Source: Dipteris shenzhenensis
Lineage: Eukaryota; Polypodiophyta; Polypodiopsida; Gleicheniales
Assembly: GCA_047967505.1 (NCBI GenBank)
Contig: CM106538.1
Length of the DNA stretch: 64,000 nt
Reading direction: 5' to 3' (one strand)
How positions within the stretch are numbered: the stretch's first letter is position 1; each line of letters starts with the position of its first letter. The notes under the pieces were generated by a model, which was given only the letters and a program-made list of their open reading frames with translations, was not told where the DNA came from and made no database searches. This document shows, one piece after another, positions 54,599-64,000 of this stretch. The position numbers and the translations under genes were made by a program.

Positions 54599-56602
54599 GT
54601 GTGTGTGTGTGAGTGAGTGTGCGTGAGTGTGTAGTAGGAGTGCAACGGCGAGCTCAGCCTCTCCGTCACCCGTCCTTGTATCTTGCCCGTAGCTTGCTAC
54701 TGCTGCTGCGCCTGCATCCGTACCCCATTTGTCAGCCCCTGTACATCTTCCGTTTGCACTTGCCCCTTCCTTTGCCCCTGCGCAGGCCTTACCTATGTAC
54801 GATCGTTTGTACAGGCTCCCCCCTCCGTACAGGTTCCTTTACCCGTTCTTTTTCATGCTTCTGTACCTGCTCCCATGACAGTATAGCCTGATTCCGTACC
54901 AAATTCGTCTTCCCCTCTGTCTCTGTAGCCTTTTGCTCTTCTCACGCCGGGTCTTGTACAGTCTTTTCCTGATGTCTCTTCCTCCCCTCTTCCTACTGCT
55001 CCGACAGATGGCTCTTTCGTTTTCTCTGCTTCAGCCCCCCCTGCTACCTCTGCTTCTCCTGCACATGTCTTCTTTCGCCGGAAGCGTGCTGGTTTGCCTC
55101 CTTCCACCTTGGTTAAATCGGCAAAGTTGGATATCGCAGATGGTCCTTTGTCTTCCCTTCAACTGGACCTTCTTCGCTAGATATGTTTTGCTTCTATCAC
55201 AGATGTTCCTTCATCGGGTTCACAGCTTGTTTGTTCTTTGGACTCTGCCCTTCTAGTTTCCGGTCTTCGCTAGGCTCAGCAGTTTGGTGTCTGTCTCTAC
55301 TTTATGGGCAGGGTTTTATCTGCAGCTCAACTTCGTCGTTGGGCTAAAGTTGCAGTGGGTCAGGATTGCCTTTCCTCCTTTGTCTTTCTGGGCAAAGGTT
55401 TTTATTATGCCCACTGCTCTTCGACTGATGTGGTGGAGTGACTTGTCAGTCGTGCTGGTATTCATGGGGCTGGTTTCTTTGCTTATGTGATGCCCCGGGA
55501 TCCACTATTTGATCCGTCTGCCTCTCTTCTGACTCATTGTCTAGTCTAGATTACCCTCAAAGCGTTGCCTCTGCCTCTTCTTCAGCATCTTCCTACTCTT
55601 GTAGCTTTTTTTGGGGAGGCCTCTACATGTTCCGAGATAGGAGTTTTTGCAGGCTACTCGGGATGTTGGCCTTTGTATTTTATGGGATATGATGCAGCCC
55701 GTGCCCTTTACTCTGGATCATGATTTGGGATTTGCTCATTCGATGCGCATCAGGCTGCATTTTGCCTCTTTTCCTACAGCATGTTATCGGTACTATCAGG
55801 TTGGTCATTTTGCACGTGCTTGCCCTTCCGCTTCCATGACCACTCCTCCTGTTGCTCCCTCAACAGTAAAGTTTGCTCTTCGTTCTCCTTCGGTTTTTGC
55901 TAAGGCTTTATTGGATAAGCCTTCTTTTACTGCTCCGAAGCATTACTGGAGGAAGGTAGAAAAATCACAAGTTAATCTTTCTCTTATTGAAGAAGTTCAG
56001 GATGATCTGACTCCTGTTGAGCATCATCAGCCTCCTTCTCCTCTAGATATGGATGTGCCCCTTGAAGAGGGGATCATACAGGATGCTGCACATGCTCTTT
56101 CTCAGGTTGATCCTCAAAGTGAAGCTGAAATGCTGAGTCCTGCTTTATCAAGTGCAGCTCTTTTGTCGAAGGATACAAATGTTGATCTAGCTCCTTTGCC
56201 TCTGATGCCTATGCTAGAGTCTTCTTTTGTTCGGGATGCAGAAGTGCCTTTTTTACTGGAATCTTTTCATCCCATGTTACAACAGGTTTTTGACCCTATG
56301 ATTCATAAAATTTGGGTACCAGCCTATATCAAGAAGAATCACAAGGGCAAAAAACAGCTGGTTTTTATTGATGGTGTGGTTTCATCACTGCATCAGTCTT
56401 TACAGAGTAATAATTTGAAGCTGGAGGATGCTGTGTTTGAACCTCCTCCAGCTTGATATGTAACTTTTTACTTGGCTGCCTCATGACTTTTGCTCTGAGG
56501 CTTTACTTGTAGTAAATTTTTTTCTTGTACTTATTTGGTGGGTTTTTACCTCTTTTTGAGGTTTCCCACACAGAAATATAAGATTTCACTGAAAAAAAAA
56601 AA
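54599..56602 (+). mobile_element. LINE copy f, ORF1 only
   Basis: GT repeat, leader with CGTAC motifs (about 54718-54900), ORF1 of a divergent subfamily to 56456, then a 3' UTR of about 130 bp ending ATTTCACTG with an A-tail (56592-56602), followed by GTGTGTGCGAGTGCGCGCG. No endonuclease or RT at all. Confidence 0.82.
55040..56456 (+). pseudogene. LINE f ORF1
   Basis: In one frame, with stops (mostly TAG), reads FFRRKRAGLPPSTLVKSAKL, FMGRVLSAAQLRRWAK, GKGFYYAHCSS, then in another frame (55647 on) DVGLCILWDMMQPVPF and the knuckle CYRYYQVGHFARAC, whose second Cys is Tyr. A long Pro/Ser/Leu-rich C-terminal part follows to TGA 56454. It aligns block by block with the ORF1s at 44 and 51 kb. Confidence 0.7.
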
Positions 56603-57810
56603 GTGTGTGCGAGTGCGCGCGTGCATATGTGTGTGTGCATGACCTCACATGTGAGCTCCTTTTATGACCTCACCTTGATGTAGAAGATAAGGCTTTCCCC
56701 AGCCTATGAATGAGGCACATTGTACTTAGTTCTCAATAAATCCATTTCATCATTCGTGTGCGTCAACACTTGTGCCCATCATGTGATTGCTTGGCTCTAT
56801 CATGCCTCTCATCATGCATTCTAACACTTCTCAGCCCCTGCCACTCTTTCCTGCACTGCCCGGGGCAGCAAGGCACTCCCCGCCTCCAAAGGTGACTCCA
56901 AAGGATCTGCTCCAGCTGACCTACACAAAGCCAGGGGGGATATCAGCCATCCAATCAAGAAGACCTTGCAACAACTTCAAGAAAAGCACAAGAATCAAGC
57001 AAAAAGATACCAAGATGCTGCTAGGAGGTTGATACACCGATTGAAGGGAGCTGTGAACAGATTTGGAGTGTTTTTGGAGTGTCACAGGCCACAAGGACAG
57101 TCCAAAACACCTCAAATAATCAGCAAGTTAATCTTTGTTTGCTGAGCCTATTTGCAATGCCTACGCGAGGATGCATTGAAGAGAAATGGGGGAAGCAAGC
57201 TTTGGAGAATGCCATGACAACCTATGTAGCAGGGACACTTGAAGAGACTGCAGAAAATGTCCTCACTAGCCTCAATAAGATTTGCATAGCCCTCATCGAG
57301 AAGATAGATGATCTGGAAGCCACAAATATGGTCTTGCTATGTTACAAAGTCCTTGTGGAAAAGGCATTAACCTAGGATGATCAGGAGTAAGCCATCGGTT
57401 CCTTACCATATCATCCAGGAAAAGTTCACTATGACACCACTGTAGATTGATGCCATCTTCCATACAAGGACATATCTACATAGGGTATGGGCTTTGCCTA
57501 GCTGGAAGCTACCGAGGTTGGCATTAGTGTCATCTAGGCTATTAGCTAAGAGTGGGGTCAGCACAGCCTAGTATGCACGCATCTCCAAATGGTTTCGTAC
57601 TCAAGGCATTCAAATGGATTGTGTCCCCCCCTTTCAGTACAGTCTGGACGCCCCATCCCTTCAGATCCCATGAGATGAGATCAACCGTATCATATAGTTG
57701 GACCTACTCCAGCTATATAGATCACAGAATTTTGGGGGGGGGGGCAACTAGGAGTTTCCCCCCAAGATTTAGCTCTACCATGACCACTTCGTGAGAGTAT
57801 CAAAGAGGGG
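56603..57810 (+). other. Region between array and next LINE end
   Basis: GT/GC repeat to 56640, then sequence with broken helical frames: around 56990-57110 a Lys/Gln-rich coil (KNQAKRYQDAARRL) and 57079-57375 an open frame without known motif. It may be the upstream part of the LINE whose zinc domain starts at 57811, but I cannot show it. G10 run at 57735-57744. Confidence 0.4.
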
Positions 57811-58806
57811 TTGATCACTAGGCCCCAATATCTGGAGGACAAAGGGGTTACCCATGCATTGAGAATTTCCATAGGACAGATGTGGGTCTTGTCTCACCAG
57901 CTGAGGATCGAGGCAGGGAGGGCCTTAGGGACACCTAGAGAGCAGCGGATTTGCAGGCTATGCACATTGGCAGCAGTGGAGACAGAGGAGCACTTCCTAT
58001 GCATTTGCCCTACTTACTATGAGATCCGAGGACGAAACCATTGCTTCTTTTAGGGACATGGGTTTGGACCACTTTCCCGTTTGATCCATTTCCATGACTA
58101 GGTGTGTGTTGGCCTCTTTCTAATGAAGATGCGGCGACACAGAGAAACTCTGCTACACCAAATCAGACAACAGGAGGTGACAGTATCACAGGACACCAAC
58201 CGGGCACAGAGACACATCACTGACTTCTATGCCTTTGAGTTAGTCCTAGGACACTCTGGGGTAGAGGAGAAGATAGCCGACATGAGCATGGATCAGTGGG
58301 AAGAGACGACGTAAAGCGGTGGAACCTGCAATGTAGAGGACGACCAAAGCACGCACGATAGAGGTCCAGCCCACCGCTGCTCTACTCAGAGGAGACCGAT
58401 CGACATGAGGTGTTGCCCTTGATATGGCTCATCAGATACAGAGATCCCGGAGACCACGCCCTCCGCCACAATGAGAGATAGCTTGACAACTACAGATATG
58501 CGACATCTTTGTGTCTCATATGCAACCACTACAGATATGCGACACCTTTTCGTCTCATCGAAGGGCTACCATGACCCTCGAATATGTCCTTGGAGCTTTC
58601 ACACTACCTACTTGAGTCTCTTGAGAGTTTTTGAGATTTTGAGACTTTGAGATTACTAGCTTAGCTTAGCACTCAACAAGGGCTTTAGCGAGCCCTTGTC
58701 TTCATCCCATAGCGGCTTGTATGAGGTATTCTGCTCATTGTACTTTGTCTCATAGGCCTGCGAGGCCTCCTGAAGACGTTAATGCAACTCTCTCTCCCTC
58801 TCTCTC
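57811..58806 (+). mobile_element. LINE end of the second group with zinc domain, ending in (TC)n
   Basis: 57811-58053 encodes THALRISIGQMWVLSHQLRIE, then CRLCTLAAVETEEHFLCICP (C-x2-C...H-x4-C) and YEIRGRNHCFF. 58054-58660 is the decayed continuation with short repeats (ACTACAGATATGCGACA twice). 58665-58777 is the 3' end (CTTGTATGAGG, TTTGTCTCATAGGCCTGCG, GACGTTAATGCAAC) running into CTCTCTCCCTCTCTCTC. It is the + strand master for copies 1-3 at 41.7-42.8 kb. Confidence 0.78.
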
Positions 58807-58907
58807 AGCACTTATCACTTTGACACGACTATGTAGCACTCAGCACTTATCATTTGTATTCTGCATTGGAGTGGATGCTCGTTTAGTAGCTCCATCCACA
58901 CAGCTTG

Positions 58908-58992
58908 TTTGTATCAGGATTTTTAACAATCTCATAGACATCGGTCTTTCGAAGACTTTAATAAACTTTTTTCTTTCTTTCTTTCTTTCTCT
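58908..58992 (+). mobile_element. LINE 3' end ending in (TTTC)n
   Basis: TTTGTATCAGGATTTT...CATAGACATCG, hairpin GTCTT-TCG-AAGAC, TTTAATAAAC, then TTTTTTCTTTCTTTCTTTC. Close relative of the minus-strand copy at 35094-35160. 58993-59288 is pyrimidine-rich then AT-rich, no gene. Confidence 0.7.
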
Positions 58993-59288
58993 CCCCTCCC
59001 CTCCCCCTGCCCCCTGCACCTTGCCCCCTGCAAAGTGTGCATGTGTGCCTATGTATATGTGCACACACACATACATTTAAAATACCATGGAAAGATCAAA
59101 GAATCTAATTTCCTTTAAAGAATATATGAGATATGTAAGAATCAATATAGTTCCTAATGTCTTATTTTACAAATTTTGACATGTGTGTTTTTTATGTGCA
59201 TGGATATTGCTGGTCTTGTCATCAGTCAAGGAAATCTATCCAGGCCAGGTATTTCCAAAATTTCAACAAAGTATCTCTTACATGAATT

Positions 59289-59423
59289 GTATACTTGAGA
59301 ACACTTTTTTTCTCTTGGGAAAATTGCGGGTCCCTATTAAAATATCAAAGTAGCTGTATACTTGAGAACACTTTTTTTCTCTCTCGAAAATTGTAGGTTT
59401 ATTAAAGTATCAAAGTAGATGTA
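59289..59423 (+). repeat. 67-bp tandem duplication
   Basis: GTATACTTGAGAACAC starts at 59289 and 59356; units share TTTTTTTCTCT and (A/G)TATCAAAGTAG. Confidence 0.88.
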
Positions 59424-60380
59424 TTTACCTTAAACATTTCTCTGCCCTGTATACAAAAGTGGGGGAGATTCTTAAAACAGGCTGAGCGCAAATTCAAGTT
59501 CCTTACAACAGACCCCAAAAACACCCAAAGTAAACAGCTAAGCTTGTTCAAGCTTCGGACAACTATTTGTGGCAAGATCCTGGGGTACAATACTGGAGAC
59601 CTGCAACATTATGGAGAGGCAAAGAGTTGTCATGGTGGGCAGCTGCTTGGGTATCCTCATTCTCGTGAAGTGGTGCTGCAGAAGAAGTCTCGGGCAGCAT
59701 CTCAAATATATCAGCAAGTAGGTTCCATGGTTAGTCAGACCAGGTAGAATCTCTCTCTTGGAAAGCCTTAAGCAGCCATTGTCCCATGAACCTGGCAGAA
59801 GACTTCTTAGGACCTTCCAATTTCTTCTGCAAGAGTGTGTATTTCCATTGAACTTTGGTTACCATTTAGGGCTGGCTGGTCAGTCAGTTTGAAGGGGCCT
59901 TGGGCCCTATAAAAGGAGAGGCCTTGGGCCTTGTTTTGTATCCAGCAGTGCAGCCTTCCAGGAGCAGTAAGGAGCAGCAGCAGATCCATACTTGGGACTA
60001 CTTTAGGGAGGTCAAGGAGGATCAGGAGTGCTGCAGACTTAGCTCTACAATGGTTGAGACCTAGGCTGTCTACCAAGGCAGTAAGGTGCTGAGATCTTGA
60101 CAGCAAGTCTACATACCTTCGAGGTGGAGCACGCAGGCTCAAGTCTACAGGCTCAAGTCTAGAGATATCCAGCAGATAGTAGAAGTACGTGGTAAGATCA
60201 AAGGACCACGCTTTTGTGGGACTTTGGATCTATCTCTCTTTTGTGTTGTGTCCATAGCTTTGGATGGAAATATATATTCTTTTGGTAGCTTCTATATCTG
60301 GCTGGTTCATTGTCTATTGATGAGTCTGCACATCTATGTGATGCACATAAGTTTAAGAAGTTTGTGATCCCACTCCACAT
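59424..60380. other. Unassigned region with a TATA-like box
   Basis: GGGCCCTATAAAAGGAGAGGCC at about 59904-59925 is a good TATA-box context within repeated GCCTTGGGCC words, possibly a promoter of a decayed LTR or short gene. No ORF with a motif follows. Confidence 0.4.
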
Positions 60381-60856
60381 TGTCACGCTCTAGCCAAGGT
60401 AGCATGACCTCGGAAGAATCAGTCGACATTTCCCTTAAAGGATCTATCTTTGTAATATATTTGTTTGCGCTTCAGGTAAATGATCGGGAGGGAATTAATG
60501 TCAAGGTCCTAGGTGAGGGCTGATAGCACCAGACTAGGTAGATCTAAGGCCAAGGGCCTAATGCAAATGTTGTGCCTAGGGGCAAGGAATTTAATGCATC
60601 CCAAGAGAGGGGTGAAATGTTGCATTAGGAAGGCCCTATATGGATGACATGTGGCATCTAGATCTATCTAGGGAATTGGGGGCTTGTTGAGGCTAGAGAG
60701 AGAACAGAAGGAAATTATTCACGTATGAATTGGAACGGAATATCTCAGTCTGCTCGTTAGCCTTAGCAAGATTTGGCTGGGAGGTGATTTATGGTGCTGC
60801 TCCCGTGATACGAAGTAGAGAGTAGATAAGAGTGCTTGACAAATTGGTATCAGAGC
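60381..60856 (+). repeat. 5' LTR and primer site of the second chromovirus-type copy (element 4)
   Basis: LTR 60381-60841 (TGTCACGC...TTGACA, 461 bp) followed by TGGTATCAGAGC (60845-60856), a tRNA-iMet-type primer site. Matches the inverted LTR at 36141-36602 along its length; the first bases differ (TGTCACGC against TGTTATGC). Confidence 0.9.
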
Positions 60857-61527
60857 TCAAGGCTACGAAGAAGAGAGGCGTGAGATGCACGTGTGTTTTT
60901 CAACAGTCACGGGATCTGGCCGTCTCCTCCGTTGACGCCAGGAGTTCGTGAGCAGGGAGACCAATTGGTCTGAATAATTCGACGGACAAATTGGACGAAC
61001 GGCGTGGCAGAACAAGCTGGCGGCCCGCAGCCTGTACATCAACTGTAACTGCAGACTGGTCGCAGGAGTACGACAGATTGTTGACTGGAATTGCATGGAA
61101 TCAAAAGGGAGCGTGGCTGTTCATTAACGACCAGGGAGCTCTCTTCGACCTCCATTACTTTCGTGTTGTTTTTTTTTCTCCTCGATTTAGTCGGGCGATG
61201 CTTTACTTTCATAGACAGGATCTTGAGAGTAATCAGCCTGCATGAGGGTTTAATGTTGTAGTAGGGACAGATTGTGCTTGTGGTTATGCCTATGTACTAC
61301 AGTTGAGTTTGTTTGCAGGAGCTTCCCTAGGATAGGGAAAAGCGTGGTCTGAGATATATGCCTGATCAGTGTGAATGTGGGATTGCAAGAATTCTCTAGT
61401 ATAGGGAATTGTGCCAGACTGTTAGTACACTGAATTGTGTCAGCTTGTAAATATAGCTTTCTAGTGGTGTTAAAAAAAAAAACAAAAACAAAAACAAATC
61501 AAAACAAAACAAAACACCCATTGAACG
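60857..61527 (+). other. Leader of element 4
   Basis: Untranslated stretch between primer site and Gag, ending in an A/C-rich tract (about 61471-61516). Its second half corresponds to 39304-39600 inverted. No separate gene. Confidence 0.75.
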
Positions 61528-64000
61528 GAATGGAAGCAGAAGAAGGGCTTCCAGGAGGGACCCTGGTGAATCAGGAGTCCGGCTGACCCAGCAGATGTCG
61601 CGCCCAGTAGCTCACACGTTATCTGGCAGGATTGCATTGCTGGAGGATGCCTTGCAACAGTTGTTAGCACAGCAATTACAGGCCAATGCAGGGCAGTCCG
61701 AACTTAGGAGAGTGATACATAGTATGTCTGCCAGACCTTCTCGAGAGGAGAAGGGAAAGGCTCCAATGGAACCGGAGTCTAGTGTCCATACGGTCGAGCC
61801 TAGGAAGGCTAAAGTGCCAAATATTGCCAATTACAGACCGGAAAAGTAGTCTGGTGGGATGAACGACCGTAGCTCCAATGTCATTGAGACCTGGTTACAC
61901 AAATGGGACGAGGTGTTCGCCATTTGTGAAATCAGAAATGACATCAAGAAGATCCGTGAGGCCACCCACATGCTTAGTGAGGCAGCGGATCGGTGGTGGA
62001 TTAAACAACAAAAAGATGATATAGCATCCACTACCTGGAAGGGGTTTAAAAGAGAATTCAGGAAACACTTCTTACCTCCTGACGAAGCATCCCGAGCTTG
62101 GGATCAATATAGGAACCTTCGTCAGAGAAATTTATCAGTGGTAGAATACACTGATAAGTTTCGAGAGAGTGTAATGAAGGTTGACGAACCCCTGCCTCAA
62201 TCAATCCAAATGAAAGATTTCATATTTGGATTGAATGATCGAATAAAAATGGAAGTTCGGGCTAAGTACGCGAACACGTTAGATGATGCAATAGCTATAG
62301 CCTTGAACTATGAAGATGCCAAGGACAGCAAGCCAAGTGGGTTTGCACAGGTCGGAACCCAGTATGGGTATTCGAAGAAATCTGGGTTTAAGAAGAAGTG
62401 GACTAGTAGAGGGAGTGGTTCTCAGTCGAGTGGTCAAGCCAAGCAGGCGAAACCAGCTGAAACTCCTAAATCAAGTACCACCATTGGAGTGAAAAGGAAA
62501 GTAACCCCAATGGCAGCCCGGGCTTGGTCTAAGTCTCCCTTGAACCCAGAACAAAGGGAAAAAGCGAGGAGAGAAGGATTATGTTTTGGTTGCCTTCAGC
62601 CTCATCAGTGGAAGGATTGTCCACGTAACAAAGATCGTCGGATGGCTGAGATGGTGATCTCAGAGTGCGACGTGGAGATGGAGGGAAGTCCCAAAGCGGA
62701 AGAGATGCAGATTCAGCTAGCGGGATCTTCTCAGAGGTTAGTACCTTGTTTGTTATGTGTGTCTGTTGCTAAGCTAGTGACGAGTGCACCTGATAACATC
62801 CTATCTAAGCCCGCAGCAATGGGGTATACAGCCTTTAATGATACGGAGTTAATGAAAATGAAAGGGCAAGTGGCCAATCATGATGTCATTGTGTTGTTTG
62901 ACTCGGCGTCAACTCACAATGTGATTAACTCCAAGCTCGTGAAGAGGCTGAAATTAAAGACAAGTCCATCTGACTATGCGTATACAGTCAGGATGGTAGA
63001 TGGAAGTTCAACTGAAGTATGGGACCAAAGGGTTACCCAGTTGGAGCTTCGTATTCAGGACTATGCTGAGAAGCTTGATTTTGAAATGACCAAGCTTGCT
63101 CATGCAGATATAGCCTTGGGTATGGCGTGGCATTCTAGGAAGAATCTAGCCATTGATTGGAAAAAGCACGTATATCAATTCAAGATGAATGATGTGCTTT
63201 ATGTCTTGTGAGGTGAGAAAGATATACCTAAGGGACCGTTGGTTTCCATGATGGAAATCCGAAAAGCTCAAATAGAGTTTTTATTCCTTTGCACAGCATC
63301 GGTAGAGCTGGTTGATGATTCTTCGGCTAGCACTGATGTTACGCAAAGTGGTGAGATGGCCAAGCTGGCTAATCTTATAACAGAGGAGTTCTCTGAATGT
63401 TTTAGGGATGAACTACATTATGGGTTACCTCCAGAGCGGAAAGTTCAACATAAGATTGAACTAATCCCGGGGGCAGAACCTGTAAATAGACCTCCCTATA
63501 GAATGAGTTTTACTGAAGAGGCGGAGTTGCGTAGACAACTGGAAGAATACCTCAAGTTGGGGCAGATTCAACCAAGTTTCTCACCTTTTGCTTCGCCAGT
63601 GATATTAAAGAAGAAAAAGGATGATACGTTTCGCCTCTGTATAGATTACAGAGCATTGAATAATATCACTGTTAAGCACAGGTATCCGATGGCTCGGATT
63701 GATGATTTGCTAGATGCATTACATGGAGCCGTGATTTTCAGCAAGATAGATCTTAAGTGTGGCTACCATCGAATCCGGATTAGAGCTGAGGATGTGCATA
63801 AAACCGCTTTCAGAAGCAGGTTTGGTCATTATGAGTTTTTGGTAATGCCCTTCGGACTTATCAATGCTCCAGCGACCTTCATCATGCTTATGAACGATTT
63901 ACTACGTCCGTATATCGGAAAGTTCGTGGTACATTTTATTGACGATATCCTGATATTCAGTGAAAGTATTACTGAGCATCGTGAACACTTAAGAGTAGTG
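61528..64000 (+). pseudogene. Gag-Pol of element 4, partial
   Basis: Starts ATG 61528 with an early TGA and frame change; from 61595 one frame runs to the window end with only TAG 61847 and TGA 63209. It holds the capsid ([20 protein letters not shown]), intact knuckle [13 protein letters not shown], protease LFDSASTHNVINS (D-S-A), and RT with [38 protein letters not shown] and HFIDDIL, where both catalytic Asp are kept. Confidence 0.9.

Larger units (their letters stand above)
60381..64000 (+). mobile_element. Chromovirus-type Ty3/gypsy element, right end outside the window (element 4)
   Basis: 5' LTR, PBS, leader, Gag, zinc knuckle, protease and RT in order. Same family as 36.1-40 kb but better preserved: RT continues past the active site to the window end. 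Only a few stops and frameshifts are visible. Confidence 0.9.

Noticed and set aside
59904-59925. TATAAAAGG as promoter of a host gene
   Set aside because: Good TATA context but no coding sequence or splice structure follows before the LTR at 60381; kept only as a possible remnant.

Overview
The window looks like nuclear, repeat-dominated DNA of a large-genome land plant. The evidence is one intron-containing gene of a plant metalloprotease-like family, plant-type Ty3/gypsy (including a chromodomain lineage) and Ty1/copia elements, several lineages of LINEs, and many long (GA)n microsatellites. A fern or other non-model vascular plant is my guess from the LINE and microsatellite load; the sequence does not fix the taxon. 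I saw no rRNA, tRNA, CRISPR or bacterial-type operon.

Layout. 0.1-1.9 kb: the 3' part of a conserved gene on the minus strand, seven exons, running off the left edge. 1.9-5.3 kb: no recognisable gene. 5.3-9.8 kb: a decayed Ty3/gypsy element (+) with internal tandem duplications. 9.8-14.3 kb: LTR ends, then a block of purine-only simple repeats, AT repeats and an inverted hairpin-rich repeat pair. 14.4-15.9 kb: a truncated L1-like LINE (+). 16.5-20.4 kb: a structurally complete but deleted Ty1/copia element (-) with two LTRs, PBS, PPT and a 5-bp target duplication, carrying a LINE fragment inside. 20.9-25.2 kb: an inverted pair of related LTRs around a decayed gag-like region with an unusual PPT-LTR-PBS arrangement. 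25.2-28.9 kb: a gypsy element (-) lacking its integrase core. 29-36 kb: tandem repeats and LINE remnants. 36.1-40 kb: a chromovirus-type gypsy element (-) with a deleted pol; 60.4-64 kb holds a second copy of that family (+) running off the right edge.

The most interesting part is 40-59 kb. At 42.9-56.6 kb six LINE copies lie head to tail. Five of their six A-tails run straight into a GTGTGTG(AG) repeat, which suggests either insertion into a GT microsatellite or a shared tail. Three copies keep a 5' leader packed with CGTAC motifs (the GTAC core recognised by plant SBP-box factors), then a CCHC ORF1, then ORF2 genes with different internal deletions. A second LINE group (near 2.1, 12.3, 31.0, 34.5, 35.1-35.3, 41.7-42.9 and 58.7-59.0 kb) ends in a short hairpin and, in nearly all cases, runs directly into (TC)n or (TTTC)n. 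This may explain why nearly all long GA tracts here have purines on the + strand.

All element genes seem inactivated. Where a paralogue is available in the window, many stops are TAG where the paralogue has Gln, as expected from decay of methylated cytosines in CHG context.
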